From Kryptolebias marmoratus (Eukaryota; Chordata; Actinopteri; Cyprinodontiformes; Rivulidae): DNA of 64,000 bases. The stretch covers positions 22,703,329 to 22,767,328 of the forward strand of contig NC_051451.1 in assembly GCF_001649575.2 (NCBI RefSeq). The letters run 5' to 3'. A program made the position numbers and the translations under genes. Below the pieces are notes generated by a model. It was not told the origin of the DNA. It was given only the letters and a program-made list of their open reading frames with translations, and did not search any database. Of this stretch, positions 37,997 to 49,847 are shown one piece after another; positions within the stretch are counted from its first letter, which is position 1; every line of letters starts with the position of its first letter.

Positions 37997-38522
37997 CTGG
38001 AAGAGTTGGGATCAAAGAGGTGAGTGATGTGCTGTATGTGGTTTCCTTAGGACTTCCTACATCTGGCCAAAAACAGCCATGGATTTTTATATCCCTTAAC
38101 ACTCTCATTTATGTAATTCATCCACCCAGAAAGGACTAAAGCACTAAACTCAATGAGAGAATTCAGTAACATTACAACACAATTCAGGGTAAAAAAAAAA
38201 GCTTTAAAAGAAAAAAAAAATAATTAAAAGAAAAAACATGGATTGTGGCTTTTCCAATAATTGTGTATCTGTAACAAGCTTGTTTTGGATGCCAATAATT
38301 CTATTGCAATAAAATCACTGATATGTTTTAATTTCACAAAACAAACATACCACATGCAACGGTGCAGCTTAAAATCTACATTTGTCTTGTCTTACTAGAA
38401 TAGATAAAAATGCTGAGCAATAGACCCAATCACCCTTATAAAAATCTCCCCAATTTTTTAAAAAAATCCATATCAATCTGTTTATATAAATTTCATATTT
38501 ATTTATTTATTTATTTTTTTAC
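37997..38522. other. Intron E11-E12
   Basis: 526 bp with A-rich tracts (38,190-38,235) and a ttta repeat ending at the E11 donor (38,495-38,520). No element is recognised. Confidence 0.6.
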
Positions 38523-38636
38523 CCATTGGACAAATACATTGTACTTCTCCAGTCAAATTACGGGAACAAGTTCCTCTCTTTGTGCAGAACTCCACATCTG
38601 CTGTGCAAGCACTCAAAGATATGGAGCAATTCTTCC
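38523..38636 (-). CDS. eys: EYS exon E11: divergent EGF cassette with weak donor
   Basis: A phase 1-1 exon of 114 nt. It gives GKNC, then a divergent EGF without a calcium-binding start: SLSACTADVEFC, TKRGTC, an Asn-Leu-Thr sequon, and CICPMG. The acceptor is ctttcag. The donor is GTAAAAAAA, followed by a T/A-rich run that on the plus strand reads as tttattta repeats, so splicing strength here may be low. Confidence 0.85.
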
Positions 38637-39768
38637 CTGAAAGATAAGTAAACATAAATGAATTATGATCACACAATAAATTATAATCATAAATACAAAC
38701 ACAAACAACAACAAAAAAAGTGTTAGAATATTGACGTGCTTCAAAAGTGAATTTTAACAAATTTGTCTGCATGAATCAGTATATTATGACATTTGTGTTG
38801 CTTTTGGAAGCAGTGCGGTGCAATAACTATCATGTTTTTTTTATTGTGTGTCACAAACATACTACAATTCAAATTCCATTAAATGTGATAGTTAACAAAG
38901 TGTGTTCATTTCTTCCCTGTTCCAACAGCCTAACACATAAGTCCAATGGTTGTTCGTTCATTGCCATAATGTGTGTAAACTTAGTTACACACCATACGTG
39001 TAGTTTGAACAGAGACACTTATGGCAACCCAAATTAAATTGTGCTGAATACGTTTTTGTATTTATTGAAAACTACAGAGCTGCTTTTCAAAGATTAGTTT
39101 TCTGTTTGAAGGAATGCTTAAAGGGATAGTGCAGAACTTTTGAAGTGGATTTCTGTGGAAAACTTATGACCAAATAACTGCTGCCCTAAAAAAAATTCAG
39201 TCTCAAATGTTTTTCAGAAGTTTATGTAAACATTAATTTTTAAAGCTTTATGTCACTGTGAACTTTGAATTGCAAGTTTTATTTTATTTTATTATTTATT
39301 TATTTATTTTATTTTTCTGTACATAGAATTCTGTGGTTATTTACAAGCACAAATAGTGGAAGCTGCAGGTGGTTTCAGCCTGGAGCACTTCCAGCAGGAA
39401 TGTCATAATAAATATAGCATTCTCATAAACCATTATAGAATTTATCAGATTTGAGTTGTTGTCCCTTGTCAATCAATTCAGAATTAAACTTTATTTGAGG
39501 CTTTTCAATAAGCTATCTACAACAGGTAAAGTAAGCAATTGGTAATCTTTTTACTAAAGCCCCTTTCAAAAAATCTGAACTATCCCTTTCATTTTTCCAG
39601 GAAAAGAAACAATTATATCTTTATCCCGAATTTGCTGCAGTCCTTTGGGAAACACTGAGTGAACTCATGCATGCAATATGGACAGTTTGATGGTTATCAG
39701 TGCTCAGGAGTCATCAATCTATGGTACAGTCTTAAAGGAATGCTAGTAAAATGATAAAAATAACTCAC
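38637..39768. other. Intron E10-E11
   Basis: 1.1 kb, nearly half of it a terminal-inverted-repeat element (39,118-39,590). The rest is AT-rich. Confidence 0.6.
39118..39590. mobile_element. Non-autonomous DNA element with ttaaagggatagt ends
   Basis: The left end reads ttaaagggatagtgcagaac and the right end tctgaactatccctttc, an imperfect inverted repeat of about 17 bp around 473 bp of non-coding sequence. It has an internal ttatttattta run. The termini resemble a common teleost MITE from memory; the superfamily is not certain. Confidence 0.7.
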
Positions 39769-39891
39769 CAGCAAAGCCTGAAGGACAGATGCACTCATAG
39801 TCTGCAACCAAGTCAATACATGTGGAATTATTGGAACAGTATCCATGGGCACATTCATCATAGTTGATTTCACAGTTGAAACCCTGAAAGC
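39769..39891 (-). CDS. eys: EYS exon E10: EGF cassette with clustered sequons
   Basis: A phase 1-1 exon of 123 nt. GFQGFNC closes E9. INYDEC starts a calcium-binding EGF with a short C1-C2 loop (CAHGYC), then CSNNSTC, which carries overlapping Asn-Asn-Ser and Asn-Ser-Thr sequons and an O-fucose type Thr, and DYECICPSGFAG. The acceptor is tttctcag and the donor gtgagt. Confidence 0.92.
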
Positions 39892-42506
39892 CTGAGAAAA
39901 AGAAAAAAATCCACCAGAGACGCCACATGAATGTCAGTAAATACCAGACTTGAAACGATACTAATTGGTATCAAATGACATCCAAAAATGATGAAATTCG
40001 ACATGACTTTTAACTGCAAGCTCATCACAAGTTAACAAGTGCATCTGTGGAGAGGAGACGAAGGAGAAAATGTGTTATTATTTTTCACAGTGTGTGCACG
40101 ATTAGTAGTTTTTCCACTGTGATTTACTTTGAGTTACTGTATATCTGCAAATTTCATGCTTTTTTTTTGTCTTTTTTTTTAAAGAAAAATCAAATGATTA
40201 AAAACAAAGTACAAGTCAGTGCTGAAATTTCTGGTCTTTTTTCTGTCTCCCATAAACATATTCCACCACATGGTCACGCTATAAAATGACTATCATTAGC
40301 ACTGTCACACACCGCAGCTACAGGAGACCCATGACTAATGCTTAGCTATCAGCACCATCGGTGCAGGTCAAATCCTCATCATTTCTCAAACTGACCATGG
40401 AACCAATTTCCATCTCTCTCCAAGTCATAAAATTTGACAATTATCCTGACTTCATTAAAAATGCATAACAGACTTCACCTGCAATCACGATTTAGCCACA
40501 GGTATGTCAGACAAGTAGGATGTCAACTGGACCAAAAACTTATCAAGAAAAATATGTGGCTTATTTATTCTCACACTAATGATGCAAGTTATACATTCAG
40601 ATGTGATCTGAGGAATCTTAGCAAATATTTGTTAAACTTATGAATATTAAACCACAGGCTGGGGGACATGAAAACATGCAAGACTGAAAATTCTCATGAG
40701 TAAAGAAAGCACAAAACATTGTATGATTTTTGAAAACAGCTATTTTAATGAGAGTAAACAAATTTAGTTTCTAGCAAGCACACTGACTCAATAAACTCTA
40801 GTTTCTCTTGCTGTCTTTCTTTTATTTATCTATCTTTATTATTTTTTAGACGCATCCAGAAATGCTGCGGTCATCTCTGGGCCAAAAGTAATTTAAAAAT
40901 AACAAAGGCAAAGTGGAAAACTGTTCTGTGGTCAAATAAACTTAGTTTGTAAATTCTTTTTGGAAACAACAGATGCCACATCTAACATACTAAAAAGGAG
41001 AGGGACCATCCGGCCTATTATCAGTGCACAGGTCAAAAGTCTGCCTCTCTAATGGTATGGGGGTGCATTAATGCCTCTGGTATGGGCAGCTTACACATCT
41101 GGAAAGGCACCATAAATGCAGAACAGTATATGTTTAAGAACAACATATGCTCTCATCTAGCAAAAAAAAAATGGCAAGAATCCTACATTAGACAAGAATG
41201 GGACAATGTTTCGCTCCAAAAACTCCAGCAACTTGTCTCCTCAGTTTGAAGACATTTACAGACTGTTGTTTGAGCTATTTTAACAACAGACTTTTAAAGG
41301 ACTTTCCAGGGCTCCATTGAAAGAAAGACTTTGTGATCTCAACTGAAACTTACAGCGTAAACAAATAAAACAGAGTAATAAAATAAAAGGAGAGTGGATT
41401 CTTCAGTGGTTAACATGACCCTGACATAACTTTTTTTTAAATGCATTACTGCCAAAAAGTCTAAATTACCTTATAATCTAAAAAAAATAAATAAATAAAT
41501 AATATATTTTCTTAGTTTCAACATTTGATATGTTTACCTTGTTCCATTGTGAATAAACAATGTGTTTAGGAGATTTGAAAATCATTGCATTAAGTTTTTA
41601 TTTACATTTTACACAACATCCCAACTTTTTCGGAACTGAAGATGTATATACTTAAAAAAAAAAAAAAAAAAAAACTAGAGCAGCAGAAACTGTCCAGAAT
41701 AGACAAAGCTAAACCAAAGCAGTGAGTAAAACAACTTCAAGGAAGTGTAGACCCCTTTAATCACAGGAAGCCGGTGGAAGGTTTGCTCTGATCATTTAGA
41801 CCCTTTTAAGACATTTATTCATTATAGGAAAATATTAAAATTTAGCTGGTCCAGACTGTATACTATACTCATGTAGTCTCACTGTCTTCACACTGCCAGA
41901 ATTAACACATCAGCAGACATCCCAGAGACTGACAGGCCTAAAATACTTTCATGTCTGTTTGGTAATGTACCTAAATTAGTAGAAATACTGCAAGCGCCCA
42001 AATAGCTTTTATAATTGATCCATGGTATAGCTTCAGGATTTAAACTGGTTGGTTGTGCACTTAACAACTAAAAAGGTATAAGTAAGTCTGTTAGGGTTTT
42101 TACATTATCAGCCTTTGTGCTCATGTGGAACACTGCCTACGTGAGAGACCAAGGTCAGACCGCGGGCCGGCGGGCGCCACACCATCTGGCTCTCCCAAAC
42201 AGTGATGTGTTATGTGTTTTTGCTATGATCAGAACTGGCTTTGGCTTGCTAAGATCAACCCCTTTTTTCTTCTTATTTCTTCTTCCTTTAAATAAAGAGA
42301 AAGCCCAAGTGGAGGGGCAGAACTTCCTGGACAGCACGCCATTAAGAGCTGTTGTGGAATCTCTCCTCTTTGCGAAGGCCTTCACAAAAAGACAACAAGC
42401 CTCTCCGGTGTGATTTTTTCTTAGCAGGTTAAATAAATGAAAACCCTGACAAAGTCATAACCATATTATTTTACCTGAAGTTGGACATAAATGTAGTGCA
42501 ACTTAC
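39892..42506. other. Intron E9-E10
   Basis: 2.6 kb. It contains a Tc1-type transposon fossil (40,848-41,650), then a poly(A) run at 41,656-41,674 and a more GC-rich stretch at 42,120-42,420 of unknown nature. Confidence 0.6.
40848..41650 (+). mobile_element. Decayed Tc1/mariner-type DNA transposon
   Basis: Plus-strand remnants of a transposase: a segment with Trp-Lys-Thr-Val-Leu-Trp-Ser, then an open frame with MVWGCINASGMGSLHIWKG and NAEQY, then IRQEWDNVSLQKLQQLVSSV. The middle that should hold the last catalytic acidic residues is deleted near 41,150-41,185. The right end, tttacacaacatcccaac with tttttcgga, resembles the 3' terminus of a fish family I know. The left end appears truncated. 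Confidence 0.85.
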
Positions 42507-42620
42507 CCTCTGAGCACAGGCACTGATATAGGTCGATGCCATCCACACAAATGCCACCATTCTGACATGGTTTTGACTTGCAGTCATTGAGATTTACTTC
42601 ACAAAATGACCCTCCAAACC
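42507..42620 (-). CDS. eys: EYS exon E9: single EGF cassette
   Basis: A phase 1-1 exon of 114 nt. It encodes GFGGSFC, closing E8, then NLNDC, CKSKPC, CQNGGIC, VDGIDLYQC and LCSEG. CKSKPC fits the O-glucose consensus with Ser at position 3. The acceptor is ttgctgcag and the donor gtaagt. Confidence 0.92.
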
Positions 42621-44980
42621 CTGCAGCAAAAGAAGAAAAAAAAGGGGGGAGGAGGAGAATTTTTATTGCAGTTCTTTTCGCTTGGTTTCATTCCTTCGCC
42701 AATTAGGATCAGCATGACTTTGTTTTCACAAACAAAAGCTGGTTTTCAAAGCTGGTATTGATTCAAAGAGCTTGCTGAGAACAGGCAGACTCAGCTCACT
42801 GGATCATTTAATCATGTTTAATAAGCACCCGTCATTGCCCTTCTGATTTATTACATTAAACAGGCCAAAAATCCTTCTTCAAAATCAAAGTCAATCTATA
42901 CACAGACAGAAGCACATCAAACAAATAACATGCACCAGCACGCATGTGTAACTGCATTCACACACACATGCAGTCAGGCTGGCCACAGTGGAGAAGAAAC
43001 ATTCCAGTGTTTAAGGCTTATTATTGCTGGTGCTACACAAGCTGCATGTGGGTTAACCTCAAATTTACCCACAATGGAGAATTTGTATGTGTGTGTACAA
43101 TATAAATGTTTCACACAGTCAGCCAAGGTAGGAGAGAGCACAAGTTTTAGAAGATGTTTTTTTCACTAGACGATATGAAATGGAAAAAAAAAAAGAAAGA
43201 TATATAAATATAAAAAAGACACAGTCGCAGCATCTGCTTTACTGCAGAATAAGCAGTTTCCTGCAAAATAACAGCAACATTATACAAAACAGAAGCCAAA
43301 CAAAAACAACTGCTGCACTGCAAAAACCTGTGCAACGATAAAAACCACCTCATGCCAAGACGCGCGTCTGATGAAACAAACAATAGAGCTCAAATAATCT
43401 TATGGCAAAGGAAGTTCTACTGCAAAGCTGCTCCTTCTGCACATCAGAACAATCATTCAGTCAAAATAGCTCTTTAGATTTAAAAAAAAAAAAACACATA
43501 CTAAGAAAATATGCTCTTTGAGATGTACAACATATAAATATTAAGAAGCGTTGAATGTTCCACTTTTTAATGCTTCGGAGTGCTATAAAATAAACCCCAA
43601 TATAATAAATATTTTACTTTATTACTATGTCAGCTGACAAAAATTAAAGGCTTAGCACTCCTTGAAAGAATGCACATCGCCCGCCAAAGTGTTAAACTAA
43701 GATTATTTTATAATGAGGAATGACAAAGTTCTGGCTGTTTTGGTCAAACCTTGTAAATGTCATTATGCACAGTCTCATATAATATTGTAACATTTGTGTG
43801 ACCTGTTAGTGCTTAAAGTAAGTCCAACTATTTTTGTGCTGGCTAAAGTCAATCATCTTGAATTGGGCTGACTCCAAAAGTTAATAAGTTGTAGATGATT
43901 ATGTTCAATGATTACTTTCTGAAATATTCATTAAAATCTGTCCACTGGTTCATGAATTATTTTGCTAATGCTACACACAAACAAACAGGCACACACAGAT
44001 ACCGGTAAAAAACATTATTGCCTTTGGAGGTTAGGGATAAAAATCCATGATAGCAAAGAGTATTTAAAGTAGGGGAGGGTGATAGTGGCATTAAGCAACA
44101 CCTTAAACTGGCAAAGATTACAGTATATAATCTGGATGCCAAGACTGCTGACATGAAACATCTAAACAAGACAGCAAGTCAAAGTTTACCCTTGAGAAGC
44201 GATCTGGGGAGTGCAGCCTGCCAGAGGTTGCTTTCATTTACATAAGAAATCACTCACAATCCTTCATTTTGACATCTGCCAAGCATAAATGCAACACGAG
44301 TAATGATGTTAAAGTTATTGATTGCATTACATGCACTTCTATGCAATAGCCATTCATTTGAAAAGAGATGCTATAGCTGCTGTAGAGTAGTGTCGACCGA
44401 ATCATGCTTGGCCTGACAAGTTAAATGTTTTTGGTTCCAATACCCTGACAGCATCCAGGAATGATTCCTTGTGCCTGTGCACACAATTTTATAGAGACAC
44501 TCTGTCACTTACAGCATCTAGAGCTTTTTATCATGAAAACTTTTTTGCAGGCTTCTGAGGATTTAACAGGTCAAGCCACTTACTCCTGAGTGATCTCTGT
44601 CAGCAGTTGCTGTAGAAAGATTGTCATCCCCACTGACAGAAACCAAAGGTTTCTGACTGACATATACATAAATGTAAATATGTTTTTCTTATCCAGTATG
44701 TATTCCATTCATTCTTGCACATGGCCATAGGGTTATCAAGCAGTAGTAGGAGACTGTTACCAAGCAAAAATAACTCAAGGAAAACCTGAGTGTACTTTTG
44801 ATCTAAAAGATAGAAAAAGGGTGAACTGCAGACTGATAAATATTACCTAAGGCTACAGTTTTTACTGTACATCACCTTATCTCTGCAGTACAGGCAACTC
44901 ATCTTTGTCAAGTCATAGGACGTGAGAAAGGCACTCATTTTCCCTCTCACCACTTCCTCTCCCTTAAAGGTCTCGCTCAC
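42621..44980. other. Intron E8-E9
   Basis: 2.4 kb. It includes a single copy of the 280-bp repeat family (about 43,740-44,040). The rest is AT-rich with short A runs. Confidence 0.6.
43740..44040 (+). repeat. Single copy of the ~280-bp repeat family
   Basis: It shares with 6.4-7.1 kb the ordered motifs cttgaattgg, ctccaaaagttaataagttgtag, ttcattaaaatctgtc and attttgctaa, followed by acacaaacaaacagg. It shows no tandem duplication here. Confidence 0.7.
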
Positions 44981-45103
44981 CTTTTTCACATGTGCAAGAG
45001 ATATTCTGTCCATCCTGAGTCTCGGTGCATATTAATGTATGTTGGCTGCACAGTGCAGATGAGCAAAGATCAATATCCAAAGAGCAATCTTTCCCCTTGA
45101 ACC
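44981..45103 (-). CDS. eys: EYS exon E8: divergent EGF cassette
   Basis: A phase 1-1 exon of 123 nt. It supplies GFKGKDC and then cysteines 1-5 of a divergent EGF: DLCSSALC, a long C2-C3 segment (SQHTLIC) without the usual Asn-Gly-Gly, then an extended loop with an Asn-Ile-Ser sequon and CTCEKG. The acceptor is tttccag and the donor gtgagc. The low similarity to its neighbours suggests relaxed constraint on this repeat rather than a wrong exon, since frame and splice sites fit. Confidence 0.88.
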
Positions 45104-48100
45104 CTGGAAAACAACACAAAGTCAACAATAGGAAAAAAAAAAAAAGATTCTATGAAGATTTAGATAAGAAGCAAAAAGAACTGAACTGATAAAACTACAG
45201 AAACAAATAGTATATAGCTGTATGGCTATAACTTTTCCCAGCAGATGAATGGTATTGATTCTTTCCTTTACTATCCACCTGCTATGCAGTATGCTAATTG
45301 ACTAAATCATTGACAGTGACTCACCACAGCAGACTGATCTATATCACATTTATCTAACACACAAGCTGCCCGTCTGCATGTCACTGACAGAACCCAACAT
45401 CAATATCTAAACTTTTAAATAAAGCACAGGCAGATGGAGTGATTGATCATTAATCTAACTGAAACAGAAAATGTTGCTTTGATTTGTTTTATTAACTGAC
45501 ATCTTTGCCCTTCACATAAAGTGAAAAAAGGAGACTTGTATTTCACATATTCTATCAAAATAGATGTCCACAATTGTAAACCTCACACACTTTTGTGCAG
45601 CAGAATGACTTCTCCTTTTATTGTTTTGTAATGTATTTAAGACACTCCCTCAATCGTTTATTTGCGTAACAGCATTTATTCTGCCAAATTATAATTGGAC
45701 ACATCAGTGAAAACAGTTGTAAAGAAATATGTGCAGTTTCACAGAGAAGAAAATGAAGACAATTAAAGGTGTGGAGAAAGAAAAGTGCTGCACACATGGC
45801 CTGAATTTAATTGGCTTTTTTGGCTCCTGTTGACACACAGCAAGGTGTATACGCAGGAGAGAGGAGGGGAGGATAGACTTTAAGCAAATAAACCAAATCA
45901 CAATAGAACCCAGCTAAAGTGTCCATGAGGTGACAGTTTATTTACTACAATTTTTTTGATAAATACATCTTGCCCTGGTGTTGGTAAAAAAAAAATTGGG
46001 GGAGGGGTGCATCAAATAAAGCTTGGACCAAGTATTTCAACATTGTTCCAGCCAGTCTATGACAGAATAATTTGTGTTTGTTCAGAGGAAAGGAGAAAGC
46101 ACAGAAAGTAGGAGTGATGGAAAGTAAAACTGGCGTATAGACTAGCACTGCTGAAGCTTTCCAACAAGGACCTGAGTACGGTAGTTTGAAAGATGTGACA
46201 ATTTTGCATGTAAAGGTTTCCTCAAGATCTCAAAAGAAGAAGAAAAAAAAATCCATTCTCAACATTAGGGCACTCTTTTCCTTTCTTTTCAACACCAATA
46301 AACATCAAGTGAGCTTAAAGAACACACTTTATGTTTGTAAACTGCCAGTGGTGCTGACAGGGTGTCTCTATAAAACAATACAAATGCGATTCACCAAGAA
46401 CTACAGAAATTTGCATTTTTTGTGAAAAAAATGCAGTGTGAATACTGGGTGCTGAATGACTTTGCTGAAATTTGTTGAAAAAGCTTAAACTGAATTGGTA
46501 AAGTTAAAACAAGCAAACCGAGCTACAATCAGCAAAACTGCAACTAAATGCAAAAATTAGCAAGACAGTGGCTAAAAGGATCATAAGCAGACAAAGGTCT
46601 GTTTGCTTTTATTATAAAACTATACAACGTTAAATGTCTGCAGCTCTGTATAGGATTAACTAGAGCACCAAGATTCATGAGAATCTCCAATGTAACTTTT
46701 TTTCTTTTGCTGGAATTTAAAACCAGAAGTGTTATTGCATAAATAGGCATTCGTATGTGTTCAGTTACCAGAAAACTGTCTTTCAAGGGAAAAGCATGAA
46801 GTACTAAAACCACCAACACATTCAATTTATTTTTATTTGGTAATATTTAAGCAGTGGGGTTCTTTGTTCATAATGTCTCTAAAAGCCTTAGTCTAAGAAC
46901 ACAAATTTGATTTAGATTGTCAGATAAATCTACATTATGTTGGGGAACATTAATTGTTTAGCCACAAATATTCCTCTATTCAGTCATTATAGTTTTGTTA
47001 AAACAGACTAATGCTCTCTTGCTTTTAGTTCATGGAGTTGCAAATCCCGTTTGTGTGCTAATATGTATTTAATGAGTTTTAAGCCATTCAGTTGACAACT
47101 TGACTAGTTGACTCATAAAATCATTTTGCTGATTTCAAAATGTGCATCTTCTGAATCTGGAGGTCGACTTAGAAAGAAGCACTAAAAGAATACTGAAGAG
47201 AAGGCATCATGTTTTACATTTCAAAAATCAATAAGCCAAACTGATATAACTAACATTTAACATTTTAAAGAGCAAAATGAACAGACTGGTGCAAGCCTTT
47301 AAATTAGATGACATAAATTTGTATGAAAGCCCATCTAAATGTGTAAAGCAAGAACCTCACATTTACTTGATCAAAAAATGATTATACGTATAAAACAACA
47401 GTTACATCACATTATGTGGTAAACTTGACTCTTAATGCGTCATAATCTGAGTCCAGAGGAGTTCACCTTACATCACCACATCTATCTAGTTGTTTGATGA
47501 CCTTCCGGTTACCCTTTTCCCATTACATTATGTATCGCCTTGACTAGTTAATGGACAGCTATTGCTTCCAACAAGGTGTTTCAGAAGTGTTTAATAACCA
47601 ATTGTGCATGCAATTCACTCTGAGGTTAATGTTGCATGAAGGAATGTCACATTTACAGTGTCACCATCTCCAAATGGGACTCCCCTATTCTATCGGACAG
47701 CTGTTGGAGGGTTATAACAACAGTGAGAAATTGCAGGAAAAAAAATAAGAGTGCAGTTTTTTCACTTTTTTCTCTAAATCCTGAGTATCAAGAGACATTC
47801 AGTTTTGTTAAATATACAAACAGAAAGCTCTGTTGCACAGAACCTGGATTCAAATTGTGTCCTTCACTGCTAACATCAATGTTTTAGACCTTCAGTCAAT
47901 GTGCAGTTGATCAAAACTGGTCTAGTGAATTTATATCAACATACTTTTTTGTCTTGTTTCTTTCCCCACCTGGATAACTTGTTTTAAGTTATCTTCATTA
48001 CTTTTATGCAGATTATGTCACAAATATAAATTCTTCAAAATTAGATTTCATCTTTGCTAAATATCATAAACAAACCGTGAAGATGAAACAGATGATTAAA

Positions 48101-49742
48101 ATATACAAAAACATCTAATCAAAACTTGATTCTGAACTCTCAACCAGACTTGTAGAACATTTGATTTTGAAAATGCATGCAAATTTACAAGTACATTGAC
48201 AAGTACATTCTAACCCAGGCTGTAAAATGCATTCAGGCAAAGTAGAACAACAGTAAATTCCTTTATCCTTCAGTCATGATACTGACAGAACTGTTACGTG
48301 ACTTGGGTTCCCCCCCAAAACTGTGGCTGTCATCTGCTAACAAGCTCAACCATCAACCAGTATGTGCTATGATGCAGATCAAGATGCAAATTTTACTTTT
48401 TTCTATCACCAAAATAAGTTTAGGGATTGATGCAACCTTGGCTGAAATACTCCTGAGAGCTGGGCCTGTTTCTGGTGAAGCTACAGGCATGAAAATATAA
48501 AAACAAAATAATACAGAAATACCAGGAAAAACAGAGAAGGCAGGCAGCACAGTGCTGAAAATAGTGCCCTTTTCTGATTCTTTGTGTGTGTTTTTAAGAA
48601 GAAAAAAAAAAACATAAGAACTTGGCAGGCCATTTATTTAATTGGATTTCTGAAAGGACAAAGGAGATCAAAAACACCTGTTTATAAATCTGTCAAGTGA
48701 AATTAAAACAGTAATGGAAGCTTTACTCACACGTCAGTGTTCTGGTTCTGTCAAAATCTAATTTGAGTAAAAGACAGAAAAACACTAAAAGCCCATTATT
48801 AACTGGGATGCATTTTATTAGTCCATATGTCTTCAAACACATGTAACAGGCACTGCACACAGTAAAAAAAAGACATGTTTAAAGAATAAAATCCACATAA
48901 TGCAAAGGTTCTGCACAGTTTAACTATTTTGTGGCATATTTTAAAATTCCTTCACCAAATCCAACCAATTACTGAAATCTAGATTGTATCTGTTGTCCTC
49001 TGTGTTTTCTTTTTCAAATATTTATTTGTAAATTTCATTTTCTGGATGGTGGCTGTTTACAACTGATTGTAACACTGAACATGCAAATCTAAGTGGGTTG
49101 GCTGTTGCAGCCCGACTTCTGCAATCAAGCAGTGATTAAGTATTTTATTACCACAGAAAATATTGAAATTAGCTGCACACAGATAAATGTAACACCTTCT
49201 TTTATGACCTGATTATAAGTCCTGTCTGAATTCTGTGTAATGAATATACAACAAATATGTATTCAGTTGTAAAATAGGTTGTCAGTTGAATAGAGGGCAA
49301 CAAAAATAAATAAATCAAAAATTAAGTAGAATTGAAGAGATGATGTTTGCCTTCATTATAACCTAACATGATAGCAAACAGTTTCTCATGTTTAAAGGTC
49401 TACTAGCATTGATTTTAACCTTCATCCTTAAAAAGTAGCTTTTTTTAAAACTAACTTTATTCCATAATTTTGATTTATTGTTTCTATTTTCTCCATGTGA
49501 CGCTCTTTTAAAAGCCTGCATTCAAAAGCAGTCAAACCGTGAAGAGTCCAAAGTAAACGATAATTTGTTTCTTTGCTATCTTTGGAAGTACATTTGCAAC
49601 AAAAAGTGAAAAATCATCAAAGAAAACAAACAAGTTGTGGGAGAAAAACTTTTCATGTATTCCCGAGGTACGGTGCTCAGATAATTAATAGCGTGATATT
49701 TTTGTAAACATGCTCAATAATACACAAGTACATGCTACTTAC
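45104..49742. other. Intron E7-E8
   Basis: 4.6 kb. It holds a copy of the gctaaa-associated repeat at about 46,400-46,610. Otherwise no gene or recognised transposon is seen. Confidence 0.6.
46400..46610 (+). repeat. gctaaa-associated dispersed repeat, copy 2
   Basis: It starts with a tgtgaaaaaaatgcagtgtgaat tract, then gctgaatgac, a ctgaaatttgttgaaaaagc tract and degenerate aagc/cta/cagcaaaac units. The same order of blocks occurs at 20,845-21,130, so the two loci are copies of one family. Confidence 0.65.
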
Positions 49743-49847
49743 CAAGAGGACAGTGACAAATGTAGTCATTTATCAGATCCATACACGAGCCTCCATTTAG
49801 ACAAGGCTGCGACCAACAATCATTTACATTCTGAGAACAGGTCCTTC
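49743..49847 (-). CDS. eys: EYS exon E7: single EGF cassette
   Basis: A phase 1-1 exon of 105 nt. It gives cysteine 6 of the E6 domain (GRTC) and cysteines 1-5 of the next, with NVNDC, CWSQPC (O-glucose consensus), CLNGGSC (O-fucose consensus) and DYICHCPLG. The acceptor is ttctgcag and the donor gtaagt, the best donor consensus in this part. It is the first of eleven consecutive frame-neutral exons. Confidence 0.93.

Noticed and set aside
41052..41249. An active transposase gene
   Set aside because: Only about 65 codons are open, the catalytic centre is deleted and the 5' terminus is missing.
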